From positions 3,286,001 to 3,350,000 of the forward strand of contig NC_022663.1 of assembly GCF_000157895.3 (NCBI RefSeq): a DNA stretch of 64,000 nucleotides, read 5' to 3'. The stretch's first letter is position 1; every line of letters begins with the position of its first letter. Source of the DNA: Mycobacterium kansasii ATCC 12478. Lineage in GTDB: Bacteria > Actinomycetota > Actinomycetes > Mycobacteriales > Mycobacteriaceae. The notes beneath the pieces were generated by a model. It had not been told where the DNA came from and ran no database searches. It was given only the letters and a program-made list of their open reading frames with translations. This document shows, piece by piece, positions 17,196-25,585 of the stretch. The position numbers were made by a program, and so were the translations under genes.

Positions 17196-18065
17196 CTACG
17201 ACGGGTAACTCACCTGTTTGACGGTGCCGTCACCGGCGAAGACGATATAGCCGCCGCCGTAGTCGCTGGAAACATACACCGACAGCGACAGTGCCCCGGG
17301 CGTGGTGGGGTCTTCGGCCGGGTCGATGACCAGGTACATGTTGGTGACGTCGGACGGCTTCATGCCCAACGTCTCCGCGGCGCCCCGCATGATCCCCACC
17401 GTCGCCTTTACGTCGAACTTGCCCAGGTCGACCAGGGACCCGTCGGTGCCGCTCTTGGCGGAGCTGGTCGGATCGCCCCAGCCGCCGCGGTAGGTGTAAC
17501 TCAGCACCCTGCGGTCGTCGGCGGGGTCCTTGCGATCGAGCACCGCGTACGTCGGGTAGATCACCAAGCGATACCCCATGGTGTCGCCGAACCTTTTGCG
17601 CGTCTGCTCCAGCAGACCGGTGAGCCCGCCGAGGGAGTGCAGCTGCTTCGGCGGGGTCAGCACCACGGCCGCGACGCCGTCGGGCTTGGCTCCCGGATCC
17701 GTCGTGAAATCCAGCGGTGAGCTGGTGTTGCCGTACAGACCCCAGCCGATGCCGACACCCAACAGCACCGACACCCCGAACGCGGCCACCAGCAGCCCCA
17801 ATCCGTTGCGCCGCGCCCGGGACTTGAGTGCGGGAACCTCCGCGGGTGCACGCTCGGACTGCAGATCGGCGATCAGGTCCTGCAGGTCGCCCAGCGTCAC
17901 GGCCTTGGTGGCGGTGCTCACCCGATCGCGGTGCTCTTCCATCGAGAGCTGGCCGTCGTTGAGCGCGGCGTCAAGAATCTGGCAGGCGTCTTGCCGGTCG
18001 CTGTCCTTGGCGCGGGTCGTCGTCGATCCTCCACGAGCAAGCGGTGCGCCCAGCCATTTCGCCAC
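17196..18065 (-). CDS. DUF1707 membrane protein, Rv0048c-like
   Basis: A 289-residue single-pass protein. The N-terminal cytosolic DUF1707 segment (RAKDSDRQDACQILDAALND and LSMEEHRDRVSTATKAVTLG, about residues 20-70) is followed by one membrane helix (GLLVAAFGVSVLLGVGIGW, about 90-110) and an extracellular domain of about 175 residues. The GTG at 18065 gives the length and N-terminus (VAKWLGAPLARGG) I recall for Rv0048c; the open frame extends 15 codons further. Function unknown. It is divergent from the Rv0049-like gene. Confidence 0.9.
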   Translation of the reverse strand: MAKWLGAPLARGGSTTTRAKDSDRQDACQILDAALNDGQLSMEEHRDRVSTATKAVTLGDLQDLIADLQSERAPAEVPALKSRARRNGLGLLVAAFGVSVLLGVGIGWGLYGNTSSPLDFTTDPGAKPDGVAAVVLTPPKQLHSLGGLTGLLEQTRKRFGDTMGYRLVIYPTYAVLDRKDPADDRRVLSYTYRGGWGDPTSSAKSGTDGSLVDLGKFDVKATVGIMRGAAETLGMKPSDVTNMYLVIDPAEDPTTPGALSLSVYVSSDYGGGYIVFAGDGTVKQVSYPS

Positions 18066-18220
18066 GGGGATGATCGTAGAAGTCGGGCTTGAGGCGACGC
18101 GATAGAGCATCGGATGCCGGAAGGCGGCGCGGGTCGGGCTGCCGCCACGCCTGCCCGGGATGTGCGCAGGCCGTGCCGGGCTGCATCGTCACGACGTGAA
18201 AGCGACGTACTCTGGTCAGC

Positions 18221-18673
18221 GTGCAACTGCAGCGACAGGTGGTGGACTATGCGCTTCGCCGGCGTTCACTGCTGGCCGAGGTGTACTCGGGGCGCACCGG
18301 CGTCTCCGAGGTCTGTGACGCAAATCCCTATCTGCTGCGCGCCGCAAAGTTTCACGGGAAACCGAGCCGAGTGGTCTGCCCGATCTGCCGTAAGGAGCAG
18401 CTGACAATCGTGTCCTGGGTGTTCGGCGAGCACCTGGGCGCGATCTCGGGCTCGGCGCGGACCGCCGAGGAGCTGGTCATGCTCGCCACCCGGTTCACGG
18501 AGTTTGCGGTGCACGTCGTGGAGGTGTGCCGGACCTGCAGTTGGAATCACCTGGTCAAGTCGTATGTCCTGGGCGCGGCACGTCCAGCGCGGCCGGCGCG
18601 ACCTCCAAGGGCCCCGAGAGGGGCAGCTCGAACGCGGACGGCGCGCAACGGCGCCCGCACGGCCAGTGAATAG
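18221..18673 (+). CDS. zinc-ribbon-like protein (DUF5318 type), Rv0049-like
   Basis: A 150-residue protein starting at GTG 18221 (VQLQRQVVDYALRRR). Two CxxC pairs (VCPIC and VCRTC) spaced about 45 residues apart probably bind zinc, and a low-complexity Arg/Ala/Pro tail follows. Family members sit immediately upstream of the class A PBP gene in mycobacteria. Here its last codons overlap the GTG start of ponA1 (18666-18673), so the two are translationally coupled, hinting at a role in cell-wall synthesis or its control. Direct function unknown. Confidence 0.88.
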   Translation: MQLQRQVVDYALRRRSLLAEVYSGRTGVSEVCDANPYLLRAAKFHGKPSRVVCPICRKEQLTIVSWVFGEHLGAISGSARTAEELVMLATRFTEFAVHVVEVCRTCSWNHLVKSYVLGAARPARPARPPRAPRGAARTRTARNGARTASE

Positions 18674-21179
18674 CGAAGGGCGCCACCACCAGTCGTCGAG
18701 TGACGCTTCAGGCGGGCCGGCGACTGAGGGTGTGGACCAAGCTCGCGGGAACCCCGGGGGCCCAGAGGAGGCGCGTTCGTCGGCGGGCCCGCGCCGCCAG
18801 GTTCCGCCCGACGATCGAATGACCACGATCATCCCGCCGGTGACCGATGACCGATCTTCTCGGCACGCGGACCCGATCGAGGAAGTCAGGGCTGCCCTGG
18901 ACAATCCGCCGACGACACCCCTGCATCGCGACCCGCTGGAACAGGTCAAGGCTGCGCTGAACACTCCTGAGCCGCGCCCTCGACACGAGCGGCTGAGCGG
19001 CGCAGCAGGTCCACCGGGGCCTGCCGGCCCGGGCGGCCCGAGGGGCGCTCGGGCGGCGAGGCCGTGGCCCGACTGGATCCAGCAGATCAACTGGAAGTGG
19101 GTGCGGCGGTCGGTCGGTTTGGCCGCAGCGGTAATGATCTTGCTGCCGATCGTCACCTTCACCATGGCCTACTTCATTGTCGACGTGCCGAGGCCTGGGG
19201 ACATCCGCACGAACCAGGTCTCCACGATTCTGGCCAGCGACGGTTCCGAAATTGCCAAAATCGTTCCACCTGAAGGCAATCGCGTCGACGTCAACCTCAG
19301 CCAGGTCCCGCTGCACGTACGGCAGGCGGTCATCGCCGCTGAGGACCGCGGCTTTTACTCCAACCCCGGCTTCTCGTTCAGCGGTTTTGCCCGGGCTGTG
19401 AAAAACAACCTGTTCGGCGGCGACCTGCAGGGCGGTTCCACGATCACCCAGCAGTACGTCAAGAACGCGCTGGTCGGTTCCGCGCAGCACGGGTGGAGCG
19501 GCCTGATGCGCAAGTCCAAGGAGTTGGTCATCGCGACCAAGATGTCCGGGGAGTGGTCCAAAGACGACGTGCTGCAGGCGTATTTGAACATCATCTACTT
19601 CGGACGGGGTGCTTACGGGATCTCGGCGGCTTCGAAGGCTTATTTCGACAAGCCGGTCGAGCAGCTCACCGTGTCCGAGGGTGCGTTGCTGGCGGCGCTT
19701 ATCAGGCGACCGTCCACGCTGGACCCGGCGGTCGACCCGGAAGGTGCAGTCGCGCGGTGGAACTGGGTGCTCGACGGCATGGTCGAGACCAAGGCCCTGT
19801 CCGCCCAGGACCGGGCTGAACAGCAGTTCCCCAAGACCGTCCCGCCGGAGCAGGCCCGCGCGGAAAACCAGACCACCGGCCCCAACGGCCTGATCGAGCG
19901 ACAGGTGACCAAGGAATTACTGGAGCTGTTCAACATCGATGAGCAGACCCTGAACACCCAGGGGTTGCAGGTCACCACCACGATCGATCCGCAAGCCCAG
20001 CAGGCGGCCGAAAAGGCGGTGGCCAAGTACCTCGACGGGCAGGATCCCGATATGCGGGCGGCGGTGGTGTCCATCGACCCGCACAACGGAGGCGTGCGCG
20101 CGTATTACGGCGGCGACAACGCCAACGGCTACGACTTCGCCCAGGCCGGATTGCAGACCGGGTCGTCGTTCAAGGTGTTCGCGTTGGTGGCGGCCCTCGA
20201 GCAGGGGATCGGGCTGGGCTATCAGGTCGACAGTTCACCGCTAACGGTCGACGGCATCAAGATCACCAATGTCGACGGCGAGGGTTGCGGGACGTGCAAC
20301 ATCGCCGAGGCGCTCAAGATGTCGCTGAACACCTCCTATTACCGGCTGATGCTCAAACTGAAGGGCGGCCCCCAGGCCGTCGCCGACGCCGCCCACCAAG
20401 CGGGTGTGGCCGACAGTTTCCCGGGCGTACCCCACACCCTGTCCGAGGATGGCAAGGGCGGGCCGCCGAACAATGGGATCGTGTTGGGCCAGTACCAAAC
20501 CCGGGTGATCGATATGGCAACGGCGTACGCCACGCTGGCCGCGTCGGGCATCTATCACCGGCCGCACTTCGTCCAAAAGGTAGTCAACGCCGAAGGCCAG
20601 GTCCTTTTCGACGCCGCCACCCAGGACGACTCCGGTGAGCAGCGCATCCCCAAAGCCGTGGCCGACAACGTCACCGCGGCCATGATGCCGATCGCGGGCT
20701 ATTCACGCGGCCACAATCTGGCCGGCGGCCGGCCTTCGGCCGCCAAGACCGGCACGGTGCAATTGGGTGATACCACCGCCAACAAGGACGCCTGGATGGT
20801 CGGCTACACCCCGTCGCTGTCCACCGCGGTGTGGGTCGGGACGGTCAAGGGCGACGAGCCGCTGGTGACAGCCTCGGGCGCAGCGGTTTACGGCTCGGGT
20901 CTGCCATCGGATATCTGGAAGGCGACCATGGACGGCGCCCTGAAGGGCACTCAGAACGAGACCTTCCCCAAGCCCACCGAGATAGGCGGCTACGCCGGTG
21001 TGCCGGCACCGCCGCCGCCTCCGCCGTCAGCGGCGCCGCCTTCGGAGACCGTCATTCAACCCACCGTCGAAGTGGCGCCGGGGATCACCATTCCCGTCGG
21101 TCCGCCCACCACCGTGACCCTCGCGCCCGGGCCGCCGTCCGCACCACCGCCGGCTGACAATCCCATACCGCCACCGTGA
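18666..21179 (+). CDS. ponA1: bifunctional class A penicillin-binding protein
   Basis: An 837-residue peptidoglycan synthase with transglycosylase and transpeptidase activities. A disordered cytosolic region of about 150 residues precedes one membrane helix (about 151-172). The GT51 domain has the catalytic glutamate in AAEDRGFYSNPGF and the GGSTITQQYVKN motif. The transpeptidase domain has SSFK (Ser500, Lys503), SLN in KMSLNTSYY, and KTG at 694-696. A Pro-rich tail ends the protein. I start at GTG 18666 (VNSEGRHHQSS) because it matches the revised N-terminus I recall for M. tuberculosis PonA1 and overlaps the upstream gene. The next gene overlaps by 4 bp. Confidence 0.97.
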   Translation: MNSEGRHHQSSSDASGGPATEGVDQARGNPGGPEEARSSAGPRRQVPPDDRMTTIIPPVTDDRSSRHADPIEEVRAALDNPPTTPLHRDPLEQVKAALNTPEPRPRHERLSGAAGPPGPAGPGGPRGARAARPWPDWIQQINWKWVRRSVGLAAAVMILLPIVTFTMAYFIVDVPRPGDIRTNQVSTILASDGSEIAKIVPPEGNRVDVNLSQVPLHVRQAVIAAEDRGFYSNPGFSFSGFARAVKNNLFGGDLQGGSTITQQYVKNALVGSAQHGWSGLMRKSKELVIATKMSGEWSKDDVLQAYLNIIYFGRGAYGISAASKAYFDKPVEQLTVSEGALLAALIRRPSTLDPAVDPEGAVARWNWVLDGMVETKALSAQDRAEQQFPKTVPPEQARAENQTTGPNGLIERQVTKELLELFNIDEQTLNTQGLQVTTTIDPQAQQAAEKAVAKYLDGQDPDMRAAVVSIDPHNGGVRAYYGGDNANGYDFAQAGLQTGSSFKVFALVAALEQGIGLGYQVDSSPLTVDGIKITNVDGEGCGTCNIAEALKMSLNTSYYRLMLKLKGGPQAVADAAHQAGVADSFPGVPHTLSEDGKGGPPNNGIVLGQYQTRVIDMATAYATLAASGIYHRPHFVQKVVNAEGQVLFDAATQDDSGEQRIPKAVADNVTAAMMPIAGYSRGHNLAGGRPSAAKTGTVQLGDTTANKDAWMVGYTPSLSTAVWVGTVKGDEPLVTASGAAVYGSGLPSDIWKATMDGALKGTQNETFPKPTEIGGYAGVPAPPPPPPSAAPPSETVIQPTVEVAPGITIPVGPPTTVTLAPGPPSAPPPADNPIPPP

Positions 21180-22819
21180 CGGATATCCGGACCCGTCTAG
21201 CAACCGGCTCACTCACCTCCCCCGCGCCGTTGGCCAGCGACCTACGTAGTGCAGACACCCGCGATTGTCCCAGCCGCACCGACGTTTTGGGCGCTGCTCT
21301 GGCCGACGTCGTCGGCGGACCGGTGGGCCGGCACGCCTTGATCGGTCGTACCCGGTTCATGACTCCGTTGCGGGTGATGTTCGTGATCGCGCTGGTGTTT
21401 CTGGCGCTCGGCTGGTCGACGAAGGCCGCGTGCCTGCAGACCACCGGCACCGGGCCGGGCGACAAGAGGGTGGCCAACTGGGACAATCAGCGCGCCTACT
21501 ACGAATTGTGCTACTCCGACACCGTTCCGCTCTACGGCGCAGAGCTGTTGAGCCAGGGCAAGTTTCCCTACAAATCCAGCTGGGTCGAAACGGACAGTAC
21601 CGGCGCACCGCAGATCCAATACAACGGGCGGTTGGCGGTGCGCTACATGGAATATCCGGTGTTGACCGGGTTATACCAATACATGTCGATGGCTATTGCC
21701 AAGACCTACACCGCTTTGAGCAACGTCACCCCGCTACCGGTGATCGCCGAAGTGGTGATGTTCTTCAACGCCGCGGCGTTCGGGCTGGCAATCGCCTGGT
21801 TGGCTACCGTGTGGGCAACCTCGGGCCTGGCCGGCCGCCGGATCTGGGATGCGGCACTGGTGGCGGCATCACCGCTGCTGATCTTCCAGATATTCACCAA
21901 CTTCGACGCACTGGCAACGGCTTTCGCGATGGGTGGACTGCTGGCCTGGGCGCGGCGCAGACCGTGGCTGGCCGGGCTGCTGATCGGCTTAGGCGCTGCG
22001 GCCAAGTTGTATCCGCTGTTGTTCCTGGGTCCGCTGGTCGTGCTGGGAATTCGGACCGGGCGCCTGGGTGCCGTGGGCCGCACGGCGCTCGCCGCCGCGG
22101 TGACCTGGCTGGCGGTCAATCTGCCCATCATGGTGCTCTATCCGCGGGGCTGGTCGGAGTTCTTTCGGCTCAACACCCGGCGCGGCGACGACATGGATTC
22201 GCTGTACAACGTCGTGAAGTCCTACACCGGCTGGCGCGGCTTCGATCCCGTACGTGGCTTCTGGGAGCCGCCGATGGTCCTGAATACGGTCGTGACGGTG
22301 CTGTTTGCATTGTGTTGTGCCGCAATCGCTTACATCGCATTCACTGCTCCGCAGCGGCCGCGGGTGGCGCAGCTGATATTTCTGGTGGTGGCGGCCTTTC
22401 TATTGACCAACAAGGTGTGGAGCCCGCAGTTTTCGCTGTGGTTGGTACCGCTGGCCGTGCTTGCCCTGCCGCACCGCCGGATTCTGCTGGCGTGGATGAC
22501 AATCGACGCACTGGTATGGGTTCCGCGGATGTACTACCTCTACGGTAATCCGAACCGATCACTGCCCCAGCAGTGGTTCACCACCACGGTGTTGTTGCGC
22601 GACATTGCTGTTATCGTGCTGTGTGCGTTGATAATTCGACAGATATATCGACCCCGGGAGGATTTGGTGCGCTGGAATGGGCGAGTCGACGATCCCGCGG
22701 GCGGTGGTTACGACCGTGCCCCAGACGCCGCACCCGGCTGGCTGCCGAACTGGCTGCGCCCAGGCGCATCGCGGCCGGGGCTGACGGCGCCTGCCGCTAT
22801 TGCCGTGCGGGAGCCCTGA
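21176..22819 (+). CDS. polytopic membrane protein, GT87-like mannosyltransferase type, Rv0051-like
   Basis: A 547-residue integral membrane protein starting at a GTG that overlaps the ponA1 stop by 4 bp. It has about 10-12 hydrophobic helices. The first extracytoplasmic loop carries acidic residues (NWDNQRAYYELCYSDTVPLY), and the segment LLIGLGAAAKLYPLLFLGPL is typical of polyprenol-phosphate-mannose-dependent GT-C enzymes (GT87). Rv0051 is annotated only as a membrane protein, and the acceptor is unknown. Tight coupling with ponA1 points to envelope biogenesis. Its TGA overlaps the start of the next gene by 1 bp. Confidence 0.88.
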   Translation: MTDIRTRLATGSLTSPAPLASDLRSADTRDCPSRTDVLGAALADVVGGPVGRHALIGRTRFMTPLRVMFVIALVFLALGWSTKAACLQTTGTGPGDKRVANWDNQRAYYELCYSDTVPLYGAELLSQGKFPYKSSWVETDSTGAPQIQYNGRLAVRYMEYPVLTGLYQYMSMAIAKTYTALSNVTPLPVIAEVVMFFNAAAFGLAIAWLATVWATSGLAGRRIWDAALVAASPLLIFQIFTNFDALATAFAMGGLLAWARRRPWLAGLLIGLGAAAKLYPLLFLGPLVVLGIRTGRLGAVGRTALAAAVTWLAVNLPIMVLYPRGWSEFFRLNTRRGDDMDSLYNVVKSYTGWRGFDPVRGFWEPPMVLNTVVTVLFALCCAAIAYIAFTAPQRPRVAQLIFLVVAAFLLTNKVWSPQFSLWLVPLAVLALPHRRILLAWMTIDALVWVPRMYYLYGNPNRSLPQQWFTTTVLLRDIAVIVLCALIIRQIYRPREDLVRWNGRVDDPAGGGYDRAPDAAPGWLPNWLRPGASRPGLTAPAAIAVREP

Positions 22820-23457
22820 TGCAGGTCGCCATCCCGCTGTTCCCGAGGTTCACCGCGTTGGACGCCGTCGGTCCCTATGAAGTTCTGCAACGTATTCCGT
22901 CGATCGACGTGGTTTTCGTCGGGCACCGACGCGGCGAGCTGCGCACCGAAAACGGCATGCTCGGCCTGGTCTGCGATGCCACCTTCGAGGAAGTCGGCAC
23001 ACCCGATGTCGTGGTGTTTCCCGGTGGCATCGGAACCCGGGTGCTGCTGGACGACGAAATCATTTGCGGCTGGCTGCAATCGGTCCACCCCCACACCAGA
23101 TTCACCACCTCGGTGTGCACCGGAGCATTGTTGCTCGCCGCCGCGGGGCTGCTAGACGGCCTGACCGCCACGACGCATTGGCGCGCCGCAGAGCTGCTCA
23201 ACGAGCTGGGCGCGCGGTATGTGCCCGACCGCGTCGTCGAACACCTGCCGCAGCGCATCATCACCGCCGCCGGGGTCTCCAGCGGCATCGACATGGCTTT
23301 GCGGTTGGTCGAGCTGCTGGTTGATCGGGAAGCCGCCCAGGCCGCCCAGCTGCTCATCGAATACGACCCGCGGCCGCCGTTCGCCTCGGGATCACTGGCC
23401 AATGCCGACGAGGCGACGAGGATCCGGGCCGCCGAATTCCTGCGCAGTCGGAAGTGA
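22819..23457 (+). CDS. DJ-1/PfpI family protein, Rv0052-like
   Basis: A 212-residue class I glutamine-amidotransferase-like protein. It begins MQVAIPLFPRFTALDAVGPY, has the family phrase PDVVVFPGGIGTR, and the nucleophile elbow TSVCTGALLLAAAGLLDG with the conserved cysteine. THWRAAELLNELGARYV follows, a pattern shared with isonitrile hydratases and the sensor domains of some AraC regulators. There is no DNA-binding domain. It is 1-bp overlapped with the Rv0051-like gene, so it is the last gene of the ponA1 group. Substrate unknown. Confidence 0.9.
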   Translation: MQVAIPLFPRFTALDAVGPYEVLQRIPSIDVVFVGHRRGELRTENGMLGLVCDATFEEVGTPDVVVFPGGIGTRVLLDDEIICGWLQSVHPHTRFTTSVCTGALLLAAAGLLDGLTATTHWRAAELLNELGARYVPDRVVEHLPQRIITAAGVSSGIDMALRLVELLVDREAAQAAQLLIEYDPRPPFASGSLANADEATRIRAAEFLRSRK

Positions 23458-23610
23458 CCGGCTTTCTGGCCGCGAGATTGCCGTGAGGGCTGTGGTCCGG
23501 CTCGAGACCCGACCGCCGGTGCACGCTGGGCGCGGACCGCGGCTGCGTTCAGTGATTTTTCTGGTCGGCGCGCTATCCGGTAGCCTGGGGCGGTTGCCGA
23601 CGCAGGCGAC

Positions 23611-23654
23611 CCTCCTGCCACGGACCGACCGTGGCCGCTAAAGACCAGAGGAGG
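23611..23654 (+). promoter_or_regulatory. structured rpsF leader, possible S6:S18 autoregulatory site
   Basis: CCTCCT (23611-23616) can pair with AGGAGG (23649-23654), which is also the likely ribosome-binding site. Inside it, CCACGG and CCGTGG (23618-23623 and 23629-23634) form a perfect 6-bp stem with an ACCGA loop that exposes CCG. Leaders of rpsF operons in many bacteria bind the S6:S18 complex through a CCG in such a loop. Matching that family is inference, but the masking of the ribosome-binding site is visible in the sequence. Confidence 0.5.
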
Positions 23655-23667
23655 TGATGAGGTCCCT

Positions 23668-23958
23668 ATGCGTCCATACGAAATCATGATCATCCTCGAT
23701 CCCACCCTCGACGAACGCACCGTCGCCCCGTCCCTGGAGACGTTCCTGAACGTCGTCCGGAAAGACGGCGGAAAAGTCGAAAAGGTCGACATCTGGGGCC
23801 GGCGGCGGTTGGCCTACGAGATCGCCAAGCACTCCGAGGGCATCTACGTCGTCGTCGACCTGAAAGCTGCCCCGGCGACGGTATCCGAACTGGACCGCCA
23901 GCTGAGCCTCAACGAGTCGGTACTGCGCACCAAGGTGATGCGCGCCGACAAGCACTAG
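23668..23958 (+). CDS. rpsF: 30S ribosomal protein S6
   Basis: A 96-residue S6 (MRPYEIMIILDPTLDER, then VEKVDIWGRRRLAYEIAK and GIYVVVDLKA), full length for the family. S6 pairs with S18 in the platform of the small subunit. It is the first gene of the rpsF-ssb-rpsR1-rplI operon. An AGGAGG lies 13 nt before the ATG, rather far, and a second purine-rich GAGG is nearer. Confidence 0.98.
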   Translation: MRPYEIMIILDPTLDERTVAPSLETFLNVVRKDGGKVEKVDIWGRRRLAYEIAKHSEGIYVVVDLKAAPATVSELDRQLSLNESVLRTKVMRADKH

Positions 23959-24131
23959 CCCGGCGACGATGCGGCCGCGAAGCGGGGGCGGAGGAGCTGG
24001 GCAATCGAGCACCAGCCCGGCGACGATGCGGCCGCGAAGCGGGGGCGGAGGAGCTGGGCAATCGAGCACCAGCCCGGCGACGATGCGGCCGCGAAGCGGG
24101 GGCGGAGGAGCTGGGCAATCGAGCACCAGCC
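23957..24131. repeat. 57-bp tandem repeat (3 copies) between rpsF and ssb, MIRU-like
   Basis: Three identical 57-bp units begin at 23957, 24014 and 24071, with a 4-bp remnant of a fourth at 24128. The first unit overlaps the rpsF stop codon region. The unit contains GATGCGGCCGCGAAGCG and GGCGGAGGAGC, words resembling mycobacterial interspersed repetitive units. All units face the operon direction. The reverse strand reads as a 19-residue periodic open frame, an artefact of 57 being divisible by 3. Confidence 0.9.
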
Positions 24132-24220
24132 GTCGCTGTCAGCCCCGTTGCATAGGCTCGAGTCAAAGACGCTCATGACTACCCGCCAGGCGAGGATCGG
24201 GCGGAACAAGGAGAACTATT

Positions 24221-24733
24221 GTGGCTGGTGACACCACCATCACCGTCGTCGGGAACCTGACCGCTGATCCCGAGCTACGGTTCACGCCGTCGGGTGCTGC
24301 CGTCGCGAATTTCACCGTCGCGTCGACGCCCCGGATCTACGATCGGCAGACCGGTGAATGGAAGGACGGCGAGGCGCTTTTCCTGCGCTGCAACATCTGG
24401 CGGGAGGCCGCGGAAAACGTGGCGGAAAGCCTGACCAGGGGTGCGCGCGTCATCGTGACCGGCCGGCTCAAGCAGCGTTCGTTCGAAACCCGTGAAGGCG
24501 AGAAGCGCACCGTCGTCGAGGTCGAGGTCGACGAGATCGGGCCGTCGCTTCGGTACGCCACCGCCAAAGTCAACAAGGCCAGCCGAAGCGGCGGTGGCGG
24601 CGGCTTTGGCGGCGGTGGCGGTTCCCGACCGGCGACCCCGCCGGCCAGCGGGACACCCGGTCCCGGTGACGACCCGTGGGGCAGCGCCCCTGCCTCGGGC
24701 TCATTCGGCGGTGACGACGAGCCGCCGTTCTGA
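24221..24733 (+). CDS. ssb: single-stranded DNA-binding protein
   Basis: A 170-residue SSB starting at GTG 24221 (VAGDTTITVVGNLT), with AAGGAGAA about 6 nt upstream. The OB fold (about residues 1-110) has LTADPELRFTPSGAAVANFT and FLRCNIWREAAENVAESL. A Gly/Pro-rich linker leads to the acidic tip DDEPPF that recruits repair and replication partners. It protects single-stranded DNA during replication. Lies in the ribosomal operon after the repeat block. Confidence 0.98.
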   Translation: MAGDTTITVVGNLTADPELRFTPSGAAVANFTVASTPRIYDRQTGEWKDGEALFLRCNIWREAAENVAESLTRGARVIVTGRLKQRSFETREGEKRTVVEVEVDEIGPSLRYATAKVNKASRSGGGGGFGGGGGSRPATPPASGTPGPGDDPWGSAPASGSFGGDDEPPF

Positions 24734-24777
24734 TCGACATCACGTCCCATCACTGAGCTACGGAAAGAAAGAAACCC

Positions 24778-25032
24778 ATGGCCAAGTCCAGCAAGCGACG
24801 CCCGGCTCCGGAAAAGCCGGTCAAGGCGCGCAAATGCGTCTTCTGCGCGAAGAAGGATCAGAAGATCGACTACAAGGACACCGCGCTGCTGCGGACCTAT
24901 ATCAGCGAGCGCGGCAAGATCCGGGCGCGCCGGGTCACCGGCAACTGTGTTCAGCACCAACGAGACATCGCAACCGCGGTGAAGAATGCCCGTGAAGTCG
25001 CGCTGCTGCCCTTTACCTCGTCGGCGCGCTAG
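24778..25032 (+). CDS. rpsR1: 30S ribosomal protein S18
   Basis: An 84-residue S18 (MAKSSKRRPAPEKPVKARKC...TSSAR). It keeps cysteines in KCVFCAKK and a further one in TGNCVQHQRDIA, so it is the zinc-binding (C+) paralog; mycobacteria usually also have a Zur-repressed cysteine-free copy elsewhere. It sits in the canonical place between ssb and rplI. Confidence 0.98.
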   Translation: MAKSSKRRPAPEKPVKARKCVFCAKKDQKIDYKDTALLRTYISERGKIRARRVTGNCVQHQRDIATAVKNAREVALLPFTSSAR

Positions 25033-25073
25033 CCGACCGTAAGCGCTGCAAGCCCAACGAAAGTACGCAAACG

Positions 25074-25532
25074 ATGAAGCTGATTCTGACGGCGGACGTT
25101 GACCACCTTGGTTCCGTCGGCGACACGGTCGAGGTCAAGGACGGCTACGGCCGCAATTTCCTGCTGCCCCGCGGACTGGCGATCATGGCCTCACGCGGGG
25201 CCCAACGGCAGGCCGACGACATCCGCCGCGCCCGCGAATCCAAAGCGGTGCGCGACCGCGAGCATGCCAACGAAATCAAGGCGGCCATCGAAGCGCTTGG
25301 CCCGGTTGCACTGCCGGTGAAAACGGCGGGCGACTCCGGCAAGCTGTTCGGTTCGGTGACCGCGAGCGACGTCGTCTCGGCCATCAAGAAGGCGGGCGGC
25401 CCGAACCTCGACAAGCGGATCCTCCGGCTACCCAAGGCCCACATCAAGGCGGTGGGCACGCATCCGGTAGTGGTGCACCTGCACCCGGAAGTCGACGTCG
25501 AGATCTCGCTCGACGTCGTCGCGGGCTCTTAG
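25074..25532 (+). CDS. rplI: 50S ribosomal protein L9
   Basis: A 152-residue L9. The N-terminal 23S rRNA-binding domain shows the signature GDTVEVKDGYGRNFLLPRGL. A connecting helix (about 42-75, rich in Arg/Glu/Lys) leads to the C-terminal domain (LPKAHIKAVGTHPVVVHLHP). It is the last gene of the operon and is followed after about 25 bp by a strong hairpin terminator. Confidence 0.98.
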   Translation: MKLILTADVDHLGSVGDTVEVKDGYGRNFLLPRGLAIMASRGAQRQADDIRRARESKAVRDREHANEIKAAIEALGPVALPVKTAGDSGKLFGSVTASDVVSAIKKAGGPNLDKRILRLPKAHIKAVGTHPVVVHLHPEVDVEISLDVVAGS

Positions 25533-25556
25533 CGACCGTCGGCCGCTAGGTTTCCG

Positions 25557-25585
25557 CGCTCGCCGGAGTCCCGTGCCGGCGAGCG
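25557..25585 (+). terminator. hairpin terminator of the rpsF-rplI operon
   Basis: CGCTCGCCGG and CCGGCGAGCG form a perfect 10-bp GC-rich stem around a 9-nt loop, followed by CATCTTTC. It begins 25 bp after the rplI stop. This is the strongest intrinsic terminator seen in the window. Confidence 0.85.

Noticed and set aside
23638..24126. Minus-strand protein with 19-residue repeats
   Set aside because: Its periodicity comes from the 57-bp DNA repeat, and the rest is antisense to rpsF.
23957..24131. CRISPR array
   Set aside because: The 57-bp units are directly abutting with no spacers, and there are no cas genes in the window.
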